DNA of 28,834 nucleotides, taken from Proteobacteria bacterium ST_bin16 (lineage in GTDB: Bacteria; Pseudomonadota; Gammaproteobacteria; Burkholderiales; Nitrosomonadaceae). The first letter of the stretch is position 1, and each line of letters opens with the position of its first letter. The translations under genes and the position numbers were made by a program. Positions 15,706 to 24,152 of this stretch are shown in pieces. Location: NCBI GenBank assembly GCA_002083595.1, contig MSXT01000006.1, positions 67,410 to 96,243 on the forward strand, in the 5' to 3' direction. Below the pieces are notes generated by a model that worked only from the letters and a program-made list of their open reading frames with translations, was not told the DNA's origin and searched no databases.

Positions 15706-16470
15706 ATGCTGGTGAAAGATATCGTGAATGAGTTGGTGGTGGCCGCTTACAAATTGAAAGGCGGCTATACCGATGTGCTAGTGAGAGGACAGCGTATTTT
15801 AATTTCTGTCGATCACTTGCGCACACTCAATCGTGCCAAGACTTATGCAAAAAAAGAACCGGATACCTTGGATTGGCTCGATAGCTTTGAACCGGGTTCG
15901 TGCTATTTCGATATCGGCGCCAATATCGGGCAATATTCGCTATATCCGGCCAAAAAATACGGCGATAAGGTACAAGTGTTTGCTTTTGAGCCGCAGAGCA
16001 ATAACTACTACGCGCTCAATAAAAATATCTATCTGAACAATCTGGGGAAAAATATTTTATCTTACTGCGTGGCGGTGTCGGGGCGCAGTGAGTTTTCCAA
16101 ATTGTATATTCCCAAATTCATTCCCGGCGGAAACCGTTCGCAGTTCGGGCAAGAAGATCTGGAGAACATGAAAATCCCGGCCACGCATATCCAAGGGATG
16201 TTCGGTGTGACGTTGGACGATCTGTGCAGCCAATGGGGGTTTCCGGTGCCGAATTACATAAAAATCGATGTCGATGGCATTGAAATACCCATTTTGCAGG
16301 GCGCATCGGCGGTTTTGGCAAACCCGGCGCTGAAATCCGTGATCATAGAGCTTGGCACGGATAGCGAGCAGGAAAAAGCTATCGCCATCATGCAACAGGC
16401 AGGTCTTGAGGTGAAGCAAAGACCGTCAAAAAATTGGGGCGAAAGCTATTTGATTTTTGGCCGGATGTGA
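15706..16470 (+). CDS. FkbM family SAM-dependent methyltransferase
   Basis: A 254 aa methyltransferase of the FkbM family, which commonly O-methylates sugars in antibiotics and surface glycans. The SAM site FDIGANIGQYS lies at about 68-78, with VFAFEPQ (post-I acid) near 97 and YIKIDVDGIEIPILQGA near 185-200, all hallmarks. AAGGTG stands 7 bases before the ATG. It is placed 61 bases after the GT-B gene and 25 bases before a GT2 gene, which supports a role in decorating the same polysaccharide. No membrane segment is seen. Confidence 0.9.
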   Translation: MLVKDIVNELVVAAYKLKGGYTDVLVRGQRILISVDHLRTLNRAKTYAKKEPDTLDWLDSFEPGSCYFDIGANIGQYSLYPAKKYGDKVQVFAFEPQSNNYYALNKNIYLNNLGKNILSYCVAVSGRSEFSKLYIPKFIPGGNRSQFGQEDLENMKIPATHIQGMFGVTLDDLCSQWGFPVPNYIKIDVDGIEIPILQGASAVLANPALKSVIIELGTDSEQEKAIAIMQQAGLEVKQRPSKNWGESYLIFGRM

Positions 16471-16495
16471 TGCATTAAAATTTCTTAGGCAGAAC

Positions 16496-17569
16496 ATGAC
16501 GAGTGAAACTGCTACCCCAATAATTGATGTCGTAATCCCTGTTTATAATGCTGCGGAATTAACCAAGCGGTGCATTGATTCCGTCATCGCCTATTTAGGT
16601 TCATCAATCAGAACGGTCCATATCCAGGACGATGCATCGGGTGTTGAAACCCATGCCATGCTCGACAATTTATCTTATCCGCAGTTGCATGTTTACCATG
16701 CGCCTGAAAATCAGGGGTATGGAAAGTCTGTCAACGACGCGATGGCGCGTTCCGATGCCGATTGGGTGCTGGTGCTGAATTCCGATATCGAAGTATTGAA
16801 TAATTTTCTGCCGTGGTTGTCCGGCGCCTTTGCCGCTGATCCTCGGCTGGCGGTCATTAGCCCGACGGAAGGCGATAGTGCGGAAACACAAGCCAGCCGT
16901 TATGTGCGGCAGCCGGGCGGATATATCGCCACCTATCGTTTCAGAGGTTATGCATTTTTGATCCGCCGTGCTGTTTTTCAGGCGATGAGCGGTTTTGATG
17001 CGCAATTTGGCCGGGGTTATTATGAAGATACCGATCTGGGGCGGCGGTTGGATCAACAAGGCTGGCGCATGGGCGTGCATCCGGATGCAACCGTTCGTCA
17101 CGAAACCGGTGCGTCGTTTGGGCGCGGAAAGGCTTACCGGGAATTGGTGCAACGCAACCGGTTACTCTATTTGTCACGTTATCCGCTGGCCCGGCAGAAT
17201 GTGCTGGCCGTATCCGGCAATGCTACTTTGACCGACTTGCCACCCCGGATCGCGAATTCGTTGGAACAAGTGATGCGGCAAGGCGGGCGGCTGCATTGGC
17301 TGACACCAGCGCCATTGCCGCAGTTGTCGTGCTTGCAGATGCGGAATGGTACGGCCGGTTTTAAAACCATTACGAAACTGATGCTGCGCGGCTGGTCGCG
17401 CGAAGATAAGCGCATCACCGCTGTATGGATTTTGCCGGGTGTATCCGCAGGGTTGCGAATTTTACTGACACTTTTTGTTCGCCTGCGCCGGCTGGAGATG
17501 CGCGAGTGGCAGGAAGATCAGTACGGATCTACGCAGCAACAGGGTGCTGACAGACGAGATACGGAATGA
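16496..17569 (+). CDS. family 2 glycosyltransferase (rhamnosyltransferase-like)
   Basis: With the ATG at 16496 (357 aa) the protein begins directly with the GT-A fold: DVVIPVYNAAELTKRCIDSV (about 11-30). IQDDAS holds the first Asp pair, LVLNSDIEVL (NSD about 95-97) binds the metal-nucleotide, and YYEDTDLGRRL (about 175-185) holds the catalytic acid. The layout is that of WbbL/rhamnosyltransferase-like GT2 enzymes. A TTG at 16457 would add 13 residues overlapping fkbM and is less likely. The C-terminal roughly 100 residues are basic. It probably adds one sugar to the lipid-linked glycan at the inner face of the membrane. Confidence 0.9.
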   Translation: MTSETATPIIDVVIPVYNAAELTKRCIDSVIAYLGSSIRTVHIQDDASGVETHAMLDNLSYPQLHVYHAPENQGYGKSVNDAMARSDADWVLVLNSDIEVLNNFLPWLSGAFAADPRLAVISPTEGDSAETQASRYVRQPGGYIATYRFRGYAFLIRRAVFQAMSGFDAQFGRGYYEDTDLGRRLDQQGWRMGVHPDATVRHETGASFGRGKAYRELVQRNRLLYLSRYPLARQNVLAVSGNATLTDLPPRIANSLEQVMRQGGRLHWLTPAPLPQLSCLQMRNGTAGFKTITKLMLRGWSREDKRITAVWILPGVSAGLRILLTLFVRLRRLEMREWQEDQYGSTQQQGADRRDTE

Positions 17570-17634
17570 CTGTACTCCCAGGATTTTCTAAGCTGTTGTA
17601 GCGCTTTACAAAAAAACTTCGATTGGCAGGTCTT

Positions 17635-18828
17635 ATGCAAACATCTATCACACGGCAGGAATTATTTATCCGGTTTGCGTTGGTTCTTGTTTGCGCGGGG
17701 TTTTGGCGTGGCGAAGTGAATCTTCTTTCCATTCCATTGCTGGTTATTGCTTGGTTGATGGACGGCGGTCTATCTCGATTGAATCAGGCTCTTAAAGTGC
17801 CCTTAGTGCAGGCGATTCTACTGTTGTGCACGCTGCTGCTGATCGGATTGTCATGGGGCGAATGGCTGGATAGCGGGCGGATGAAATGGGTGAAATACCT
17901 TACTTTGCTGATTCTGGTCCCGCTGTATTCGCTGTTGAATAAGGAGCGCATACCGTGGGTGATCGGCGGATTGGTCACCGGTTATGTGATTGTCCTCGGG
18001 CTGGGTATTTATCAATGGCTGGTGATAGGAGAGCAGGGTATTCCACTGCTGAAAATGTCCTATCTGAGTTTTTCGGCGATGCTCGGCGCTGGCGCGATTG
18101 TATCCGCCGGATTTGCGTGTGTGAGCCGCTCGGTCATGCTGGGGATAGTGCTATGGATCGTGGCACTGGCGTTAATCTTTGTGCAATTTCATCAATATGG
18201 CAGAGTGTTGCTGCTGGCAACACTGATCGCTATCGTGTTCCAGGCTTATTTACGCTACAAAATAGATATCCGGAAATTCGCTGTCATTTTTATTACTTTG
18301 TTGACGGCTGCCGGGATTTTCGCCTACAGCAGTCCTGCTTTTCAAGAACGGCTGCTGCTGGTGAAAAGCGATATCGAATTGCTGCAGCAGGGCAATTACA
18401 GTTCTAGTTTGGGTTATCGTCTGGCCATGTGGGATGTCGGCTTGCATGCGATTGCGGAACGGCCGCTGACGGGTTATGGAACAGGCATGCCGGAACGCTA
18501 TTTCGACACGGCGATTGTGACGTATAAAAACGGTCTTTATAAGGACTTGCCGGCGTTTCAGCAAACTGCGCACTATCATAACGATTGGATTGAGATTGGC
18601 ATGCATGTCGGCGTTCCTGGCATGTTGATCTTGCTGTTTCTATACTGGGGATGGTACCGGGCGTTTGAGAAAAACGGTCTGGGCATACTGGGCGCGGGTT
18701 TGGTAAGTTATATTGTGTTGGCGGGGTTGACCGATGCTTTTCTCATTTTTAGCCGGATGCCGGTGCTATTGCTGGCGATTACCGCGCTCGCCATGGTCTG
18801 GCAACAACAAAAACCGGAAGGGACTTAA
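17635..18828 (+). CDS. O-antigen ligase/polymerase family membrane protein
   Basis: A 397 aa polytopic membrane protein with about ten hydrophobic segments. The ATG at 17635 has AGG 5 bases upstream; a TTG at 17623 is possible. The large periplasmic loop carries the Wzy_C/WaaL signature: SLGYRLAMWDVGLHAIAERP, then GYGTGMPERYF, then HYHNDWIEIGMHVGVPG with the conserved His. Such proteins ligate lipid-linked glycan to lipid A core or another acceptor, or polymerise repeat units. Only one such protein is in the cluster and no Wzx flippase was seen, so ligase versus polymerase is undecided. The stop abuts the next ATG. Confidence 0.88.
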   Translation: MQTSITRQELFIRFALVLVCAGFWRGEVNLLSIPLLVIAWLMDGGLSRLNQALKVPLVQAILLLCTLLLIGLSWGEWLDSGRMKWVKYLTLLILVPLYSLLNKERIPWVIGGLVTGYVIVLGLGIYQWLVIGEQGIPLLKMSYLSFSAMLGAGAIVSAGFACVSRSVMLGIVLWIVALALIFVQFHQYGRVLLLATLIAIVFQAYLRYKIDIRKFAVIFITLLTAAGIFAYSSPAFQERLLLVKSDIELLQQGNYSSSLGYRLAMWDVGLHAIAERPLTGYGTGMPERYFDTAIVTYKNGLYKDLPAFQQTAHYHNDWIEIGMHVGVPGMLILLFLYWGWYRAFEKNGLGILGAGLVSYIVLAGLTDAFLIFSRMPVLLLAITALAMVWQQQKPEGT

Positions 18829-19815
18829 ATGACGATGTCAGCGGAGCGGATTGGCACCGAAACAAATTCAATTTGCTATTCGTGCGGCAAGCAAGGCGAA
18901 GTCCTGTATCGCGGTCTGACCGACCGGTTGTTTGGCGCGCCAGGCGAGTGGACACTGAGAAAATGTCCGGATGCCGAGTGCGGTCTGATCTGGCTGGATC
19001 CCAGACCGTCGATGGACGAGATTGGCAAGGCTTACCGCAATTACTATACGCACGGCCATGCGAATCATGCGCGGCAATCACGCTGGGTGCGGATTGTTCG
19101 CACCATTTTGCATACCATGAGTATTTATTTGCTGGGATTGCGGTGTGAACGGCGGCGTTATAAGCGTATTTATCTGGACAAAACGCCGCCGGGGCGATTG
19201 CTGGAAGTGGGCTGCGGTAATGGAAAACGGCTGGCGCGCATGCGTGCACTGGGCTGGGAGGTAATGGGGCAGGAAATTGACCCGGTGGCTGCGGAACATG
19301 TGCGTCACGTGAAAGGAGTTCCGGTGCATTTAGGACCGCTTGAGACCATCGAATCGGGTGAATATGATGTGGTGTTGTTGAGTCACGTCATTGAGCATGT
19401 GCACGATCCCGCGGCGATGCTGATGACTTGCCAGCGTCTGCTGAAGCACAATGGTTTGTTGGTGGTGCTGACGCCGAATGCTGCAAGTTACGGGCACAGT
19501 CAGTTTGGCGCTGCCTGGCGCGGTCTTGAGCCGCCCAGGCATTTGCATTTATTTACCAGCCAAACGTTAAGTAAACTGGCACAGAAAACCGGTTTCAGCG
19601 ATCCGCGTTGCTGGACAACGCCGGTCGGTGCGTATGGCATTGGTCAGAGCAGTCCGCCATTGGTTGAGGCGGCAATCGGGCAGCAGTCCATCACGGTCCG
19701 AGATGTCATGAGGGGGTTCAGGTTCCAGGTGGCTGCCAGCCTGGTTTTTCTGTTTGATAAAAACTCCGGCGAAGAGTGCGTGTTAATGGCTTCAAAGAAA
19801 ACAACCCCACCTTGA
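18829..19815 (+). CDS. class I SAM methyltransferase with N-terminal Cys4 site
   Basis: A 328 aa protein of the Methyltransf_23 type common in polysaccharide loci. Residues 16-51 hold CYSC and CPDAEC (Cys about 16, 19, 46, 51), a probable zinc ribbon. The SAM core follows: LLEVGCGNG (about 124-132), VMGQEIDP (acid of motif post-I) and VVLLSHVIEHVHDP (motif II), with LVVLTPNAASYG later. Its ATG directly follows the ligase TAA with no gap, so the genes are translationally linked. It likely modifies a sugar of the glycan; the acceptor cannot be read from sequence. Confidence 0.87.
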   Translation: MTMSAERIGTETNSICYSCGKQGEVLYRGLTDRLFGAPGEWTLRKCPDAECGLIWLDPRPSMDEIGKAYRNYYTHGHANHARQSRWVRIVRTILHTMSIYLLGLRCERRRYKRIYLDKTPPGRLLEVGCGNGKRLARMRALGWEVMGQEIDPVAAEHVRHVKGVPVHLGPLETIESGEYDVVLLSHVIEHVHDPAAMLMTCQRLLKHNGLLVVLTPNAASYGHSQFGAAWRGLEPPRHLHLFTSQTLSKLAQKTGFSDPRCWTTPVGAYGIGQSSPPLVEAAIGQQSITVRDVMRGFRFQVAASLVFLFDKNSGEECVLMASKKTTPP

Positions 19816-19826
19816 TGTACGATCAT

Positions 19827-19832
19827 GGAGGT
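19827..19832 (+). promoter_or_regulatory. strong ribosome binding site that decides the next start
   Basis: GGAGGT ends 7 bases before the GTG at 19840. It overlaps an in-frame ATG at 19825, which has no SD of its own. Confidence 0.7.
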
Positions 19833-19839
19833 GAAATCA

Positions 19840-20523
19840 GTGAACGATATTCAGTCAGCGGTTATTCCTGAATCAGACGGATTCATTCCGGTAAATCCGG
19901 AGATCGAAGCGTATATGCGCACTTTGGTTACGCACAGCGATCACCCGGTGCTTGCTGAAATGGAGGAATTTGCACGGCTGAGAAATTTTCCGATTGTTGA
20001 CCGCTTGGCCGGTATTTTTCTTGAAACCCAGGCGAAAATGATTAACGCCAGACGGGTATTTGAATTTGGCAGCGGGTATGGGTATTCGGCTTACTGGTTT
20101 GCCAGAGCGATCGGCGCCGGCGGGCGTGTGATATGCAGCGACGCGGATGCCAATAATCGCGTGCGTGCGGAGAAATATCTCTCCGCTGCGGATGTGTGGC
20201 AACGGATAGAATTTTGCGTGGGATTGGCGCAGGATGTGTTTGTCCGAACGGATGGAGTATTCGATATTTGTTATAACGACGTCGATAAGGGCGATTATCC
20301 GGAAATCTGGCAGATGGCGAAGCAGCGTATACGTTCCGGCGGGTTGTATATTGCCGATAATGTGCTGTGGCATGGCCGTGTTGCGTTAAAAGGCCCGCAA
20401 GAGACGGTGCGCGGTTCGACTGAAGCGATTATGGAACATAACCGGTTGATTTTTAATGACCCTGATTTTGATGCGTTTATCAATCCAATCCGTGACGGTG
20501 TGATCGTTGCCAGAAAGAAATAA
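19840..20523 (+). CDS. O-methyltransferase, catechol/caffeoyl-CoA-type fold
   Basis: With the GTG at 19840 the product is 227 aa; an ATG at 19825 adds five residues but lies on the SD itself. The SAM site VFEFGSGYGYSAYWFA and the acidic VICSDAD follow the class I pattern. CYNDVDKGDYPE and GGLYIADNVLWHGRV are the metal-binding and active-site segments of O-methyltransferase family 3. It is the last gene of the plus-strand arm, 24 bases after the Cys4 methyltransferase. The third methyltransferase in this arm, it may methylate a hydroxyl of the glycan or a small molecule. A hairpin (20565-20571 with 20578-20584) follows its stop. Confidence 0.85.
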   Translation: MNDIQSAVIPESDGFIPVNPEIEAYMRTLVTHSDHPVLAEMEEFARLRNFPIVDRLAGIFLETQAKMINARRVFEFGSGYGYSAYWFARAIGAGGRVICSDADANNRVRAEKYLSAADVWQRIEFCVGLAQDVFVRTDGVFDICYNDVDKGDYPEIWQMAKQRIRSGGLYIADNVLWHGRVALKGPQETVRGSTEAIMEHNRLIFNDPDFDAFINPIRDGVIVARKK

Positions 20524-20564
20524 TAGCCGTGTGTGCCTCTGAATGGTGCAAATCCTGGTGCGGA

Positions 20565-20584
20565 GCATGATTTCCTGATCATGC
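20565..20584. terminator. weak hairpin after the polysaccharide arm
   Basis: GCATGAT (20565-20571) pairs with ATCATGC (20578-20584) around a 6-base loop. There is no T-run, so this is only a possible terminator or mRNA end structure. Confidence 0.3.
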
Positions 20585-20706
20585 AATTGGCATGGCGGTT
20601 TAATCAATAAATTGGTATAGTTAATATACTTTTCGTTTGCAATGCGGCACGTTTTTTAGGATGTGCACAGTGCTATAAATTATCTTTTTCAAGGAAATAA
20701 ATTTTT

Positions 20707-20961
20707 ATGCAAATTCATGTTTACGATACGTATGTTAAGGCAAAAGATGGACATACCATGCACTTTGATGTTTTCACAGCGGTGAAAGATGATCAAAAAG
20801 CGGTTGACTATGCCAAACAGTGGCTGACAACAATCGGTGAGAGCGATGCGGTTGTGACCAGCCGGGAATGCAGTTTTTGCCATAGCCAGAGTGCTCCGGC
20901 AAATGTGGTTGATGAAATCACTAAAAACGGTTTTTATATTTACAAGATGGAAGGCTGTTAA
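20707..20961 (+). CDS. DUF2024 family protein
   Basis: An 84 aa protein that opens MQIHVYDTYVKAKDGHTMHF and ends with YIYKMEGC. This is the pattern of the DUF2024 family, small single-domain alpha/beta proteins known from Nitrosomonas and other bacteria. RECSFCHSQSAP carries a CxxCH-like motif (Cys-Ser-Phe-Cys-His), which could bind metal or be redox-active; with no signal peptide, covalent haem attachment is unlikely. AAGGAAAT lies upstream of the ATG. It stands as a single gene in a 183-base and 103-base frame of non-coding DNA. The function is unknown. Confidence 0.85.
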   Translation: MQIHVYDTYVKAKDGHTMHFDVFTAVKDDQKAVDYAKQWLTTIGESDAVVTSRECSFCHSQSAPANVVDEITKNGFYIYKMEGC

Positions 20962-21064
20962 TCATCTTGGCGGATGATTGGTCATTGAAATTGATAATGT
21001 TTCACTCTTGATACTGATCATTCGCTGAAAAATCGTATCGACAATACTTCTCAAGGTTTTAAAA

Positions 21065-21580
21065 ATGAAGCGCAAATGTAGAAAATTGATATTGGCTGGT
21101 GTTATTTTTTCACTCTGTAATGCAGCGCAAGCCGCAGAGCCCAAACTGCTCGGCCAGCATGGTGACTGGACTGCCTATATGTTCATGGAGAACAATAGCA
21201 AAGTGTGTTACATGGTGAGTCAGCCGAAAAAGTCGGAAGGGAATTATTCAAAGCGTGGTGATGTGTTTGCGTTGATTACGCATCGTCCTGCGGAAAAGAG
21301 TAAAAATGTTTTCAGCTATATCGCCGGGTATCCCTATAAACCGGGAAGTGATGCGACGGTTACTGTTAACAATCAGAATTTCAAGCTGTTTACTCAGGAT
21401 GATTCAGCATGGGCTCCCGATCAAGCTACCGATAATAAAATAACGGACGCGATCAAGCGTGGAAGCTCCTTGGTGGTTAAAGGTGCATCGGCTCGTGGAA
21501 CTGAAACCGTGGATACATTCGGATTGAGCGGTTCGACTTCCGCGCACAAGGCAATTTCGGCTGAATGTGGTGTGAAATAG
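21065..21580 (+). CDS. invasion-associated locus B (IalB) family exported protein
   Basis: A 171 aa protein with a signal peptide (MKRKCRKLILAGVIFSLC, cleavage near AQAAEP). The mature part begins with GQHGDWTAYMF, then VCYMVSQPKKSEG and RGDVFALITHRP, followed by GSSLVVKGASARGTETVDTFGLSG. This is the IalB domain, a periplasmic beta-sandwich first described in Bartonella but widespread in environmental proteobacteria. Two cysteines (CYMV and the C-terminal AECGV) probably form the conserved disulfide. It is a stand-alone gene, 52 bases before the reductase. Its role in a free-living bacterium is unknown and the name should not be read as evidence of pathogenicity. Confidence 0.85.
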   Translation: MKRKCRKLILAGVIFSLCNAAQAAEPKLLGQHGDWTAYMFMENNSKVCYMVSQPKKSEGNYSKRGDVFALITHRPAEKSKNVFSYIAGYPYKPGSDATVTVNNQNFKLFTQDDSAWAPDQATDNKITDAIKRGSSLVVKGASARGTETVDTFGLSGSTSAHKAISAECGVK

Positions 21581-21632
21581 CCGGTTTATTATCGCGCGGT
21601 TAGAGAATATCGATCCAGCGACGGGAATAATT

Positions 21633-21989
21633 ATGAGTGACAAGATCGTTATTTATCAGAAACCAACTTGCAGTAAATGCAGGGCGACCCTATCTTTGCT
21701 CAAAGAGAGTGGTGAAGAGTTCGAGTCAATCAATTATTACGAGGTGCCTTTAACAGCGGATAAGCTGCGCGAGTTGATCCAAAAACTTAACCTATCTGTG
21801 CGTGATATTCTACGTCAAGATGAGCCCGCAGCGCGTGACCTAAGTGCAGCATCGGACGATGAAATCCTGGCGGCTATGGTTAGAAATCCAGATCTGATTC
21901 AACGGCCCATCGTGGTGCGGGGTAACCAAGCCAAATTGTGTCGTCCGCCGGAGAATGTCTTGGAGCTGCTTAATAAGGTCAACAAGTAG
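21633..21989 (+). CDS. ArsC/Spx-family reductase, arsenate reductase-like
   Basis: A 118 aa thioredoxin-fold protein. YQKPTCSKCRATL puts a CxxC pair at about 13 and 16, and LIQRPIVVRG with CRPPENVLELL matches the ArsC family core, including the Arg of the arsenate site. Glutaredoxin-linked ArsC enzymes usually have one catalytic Cys (CxxS), while Spx-type proteins have CxxC, so the chemistry is uncertain. No arsR, arsB or arsH lies nearby, which argues against a dedicated arsenic operon. The gene ends before a hairpin that separates it from the convergent ribosomal operon. Confidence 0.85.
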   Translation: MSDKIVIYQKPTCSKCRATLSLLKESGEEFESINYYEVPLTADKLRELIQKLNLSVRDILRQDEPAARDLSAASDDEILAAMVRNPDLIQRPIVVRGNQAKLCRPPENVLELLNKVNK

Positions 21990-22040
21990 GGCCTGCTGCA
22001 CCCTTGCATGTGTCAATCTGCGCGGTACTTCTGATAGGTA

Positions 22041-22069
22041 AGGATCAGTGCTGACATCGCACTGATCCT
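22041..22069. terminator. hairpin between convergent arsC-like gene and rplS
   Basis: A perfect 11-bp stem AGGATCAGTGC (22041-22051) with GCACTGATCCT (22059-22069) around a 7-base loop. It sits 52 bases after the reductase stop and 28 bases after the rplS stop on the other strand, so it can serve both. T-runs are weak on either side. Confidence 0.7.
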
Positions 22070-22096
22070 AATATGTGATGTTTGTTGTACTGCGTC

Positions 22097-22495
22097 TTAC
22101 TCTGCGGCTGCGGCGTTTTTGTTGTCACCTGAAGAAGCACGAGCGGGCAGTTTCTCGCGAATCCGAGCCGATTTGCCTGCGCGGTCTCTGAGGTAATAGA
22201 GCTTTGCACGGCAAACGTCACCGCGGCGCTTAATTTCTATGCTCGCTATCAATGGCGAATAGGTCTGGAAAGTACGTTCCACGCCTTCTCCGCTTGAAAT
22301 CTTCCGTACTGTGAACGCTGAATTCAAACCACGATTACGTTTGGCTATTACGACGCCTTCGTAAGCCTGAACGCGTTTACGATCGCCTTCAACCACATTA
22401 ACGCTGACAATGACGGTATCTCCCGGAGAGAAATCAGGTATTTCTTTATTCAGGCGTTTAATTTCTTCTGCTTCTAATTGTTCAATAATGTTCAT
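22097..22495 (-). CDS. rplS: 50S ribosomal protein L19
   Basis: A 132 aa ribosomal protein L19, located at the 30S-50S interface. Conserved segments are visible: PGDTVIVSVNVVEGDRKRVQ, YEGVVIAKRNRG, FTVRKISSGEGVERTF and the basic KLYYLRDRAGKSARIREKL end. A short Ala/Asn tail closes the protein. It is the last gene of the rpsP-rimM-trmD-rplS operon, 16 bases after trmD, with GGGG/GGAAA-type SD just before the ATG. Confidence 0.98.
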   Translation of the reverse strand: MNIIEQLEAEEIKRLNKEIPDFSPGDTVIVSVNVVEGDRKRVQAYEGVVIAKRNRGLNSAFTVRKISSGEGVERTFQTYSPLIASIEIKRRGDVCRAKLYYLRDRAGKSARIREKLPARASSGDNKNAAAAE

Positions 22496-22511
22496 GATAT
22501 TTCCCCTCTTT

Positions 22512-23282
22512 CTACCTGGATTTACAGGATTGTTTAAATTCTTCCAACAGTTTTTCTTCTTCCCGCGTCAAGCCATGCGCAAACTTTAACTCGAATAAAT
22601 CAGGACGCTTTAACCATGTTCTGCCAAGTGCTTGCTGTAAACGCCAACGGCGGATATAGGCATGATTGCCTGACATCAATATTTCCGGCACACTATCCCC
22701 TTGATACACCTCAGGGCGCGTGTAATGCGGATAATCCAATAATCCCTCCACAAATGAATCTTGATTCGCAGATTCGGGATCACCCAAGGCTCCCGGGATT
22801 TGCCGCACTATACAGTCAATTAACACCATTGCGGCCAGTTCACCGCCAGAAACTACATAATCACCAATTGAAATTTCAATTTCAACTTGACGATTGATTA
22901 AACGCTCATCCACGCCTTCATATCGGCCGCACAGCATAATCAACCCCGGCAGTTTGCTCAGTTGCGTGACCATTTGGTGGTTAAGCCGCTTTCCCTGCGG
23001 TGTCAGATAAGCAACCGTGGGTTTTTCAATCCCGGCGGCATGCTGTCTCACTTTGGCTTGTATGATGGCATCTTCCAGTGGTTGAGCCATCATGACCATT
23101 CCGGGGCCACCTCCATACGGACTATCATCAACAGTACGATAATTATTACTGGTAAAGTCGCGCGGATTCCATGTGTTGAGTTGAAAGATATTATTCTTGC
23201 TCGCTTTTCCTGTTATGCCATAGTGCGTGATGGCATTAAACATTTCTGGAAATAGCGTAATAACATCGCATTCAAAAGGCAT
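22512..23282 (-). CDS. trmD: tRNA (guanine-N1-)-methyltransferase TrmD
   Basis: A 256 aa SPOUT-class enzyme that methylates G37 of tRNAs to prevent frameshifting. The trefoil-knot SAM site is visible in LIMLCGRYEGVDERLI and EISIGDYVVSGGELAAMVLIDCI. ESANQDSFVEGLLDYPHYTRP and the PEILMSGNHAYIRRWR segment are also characteristic. Length is normal. It starts 14 bases after rimM in the standard operon order. Confidence 0.98.
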   Translation of the reverse strand: MPFECDVITLFPEMFNAITHYGITGKASKNNIFQLNTWNPRDFTSNNYRTVDDSPYGGGPGMVMMAQPLEDAIIQAKVRQHAAGIEKPTVAYLTPQGKRLNHQMVTQLSKLPGLIMLCGRYEGVDERLINRQVEIEISIGDYVVSGGELAAMVLIDCIVRQIPGALGDPESANQDSFVEGLLDYPHYTRPEVYQGDSVPEILMSGNHAYIRRWRLQQALGRTWLKRPDLFELKFAHGLTREEEKLLEEFKQSCKSR

Positions 23283-23296
23283 CGCTTATTATTACC

Positions 23297-23809
23297 TTAA
23301 TCGTCTTTGCCCCAATCCACTGTAATTCGAGAAAGCTTCAAATCAACTTTGCTGATGAACTGATCAACAAAAGGAATGAGAATTTCTTTTTTATCCTCGT
23401 TTTCATTTTGTATGCACAAAACATCATTTGCGCCCGTCTCAAGTAAACCAACAACCTTGCCTAATTCTTCACCCGCTAGATTTTGCACCGTAGTGCCGAT
23501 CAAATCCGACCAATAATAACCGTCCATTCCATTTTCGGATAAATCAGGAAGCTGGTCGCGCGGGACCGCTATCTGCATTCCGTTTAAGGCGAAGGCTTGC
23601 GTGCGATCGGTATATTCGGCGAATTTTGCATTTAGGATGCTGCCATTTATGCGACCGGAAACCACATGTACTTTTTGCCAGTTTTTACTATCTTTACTTA
23701 ACCACCACATTGGATAATCCATTAATCCATCGATGTATTCTGTGTACGGATTAACTTTTACCCAGCCATAAACGCCAAATGGGCCGATAATATGGCCCAT
23801 TATCACCAT
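23297..23809 (-). CDS. rimM: ribosome maturation factor RimM
   Basis: A 170 aa RimM protein that binds S19 and assists 16S rRNA processing in the 30S head. The N-terminal GHIIGPFGVYGWVKVNPYTE is the family signature, and the C-terminal PRC-barrel part is seen in YYWSDLIGTTVQNLAGEELGKV and IPFVDQFISKVDLKLSRITVDW. The start MVIMGH could instead be the internal ATG at codon 4. The gene lies 22 bases after rpsP. Confidence 0.97.
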   Translation of the reverse strand: MVIMGHIIGPFGVYGWVKVNPYTEYIDGLMDYPMWWLSKDSKNWQKVHVVSGRINGSILNAKFAEYTDRTQAFALNGMQIAVPRDQLPDLSENGMDGYYWSDLIGTTVQNLAGEELGKVVGLLETGANDVLCIQNENEDKKEILIPFVDQFISKVDLKLSRITVDWGKDD

Positions 23810-23831
23810 CGGTGTATTTTGTTCGCTTATT

Positions 23832-24098
23832 TTAGCTATTTGCTGGCACTGCTTTGCTGGTGGAAAATTGTTTGATTAACCGGGTTGCTGTTGACGATAA
23901 CTGCGCACCTTGAGATTGCCAATAAGCAACGCGATCTAATTGAACGCGCAATGCTTCTTCGCCCCCAGCAGCTCGTGGATTATAAAAGCCAATACGTTCG
24001 ATAAACCGGCCGTCACGTGCATAGCGGGAATTAGCCACTACCATATTAAAAAACGGACGTTTTTTTGCACCACCCCTTGCCAATCTAATTATAACCAT
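23832..24098 (-). CDS. rpsP: 30S ribosomal protein S16
   Basis: An 88 aa S16 protein with the typical start MVIIRLARGGAKKRPFFNMV and the segments ANSRYARDGRFIERIGFYNP and LDRVAYWQSQGAQLS. It is the first gene of the rpsP-rimM-trmD-rplS operon. AGGA lies 6 bases upstream of the ATG and a good promoter lies about 55 bases upstream. Confidence 0.98.
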   Translation of the reverse strand: MVIIRLARGGAKKRPFFNMVVANSRYARDGRFIERIGFYNPRAAGGEEALRVQLDRVAYWQSQGAQLSSTATRLIKQFSTSKAVPANS

Positions 24099-24152
24099 GT
24101 TTTTCCTATAAACCTGTCAGTCTGTATGAAGCTTGAATTTAATTAACATTTA

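Noticed and set aside
9371..20523. Mobile element carrying the polysaccharide locus
   Set aside because: No transposase, integrase, tRNA target or terminal repeats were found at the borders.
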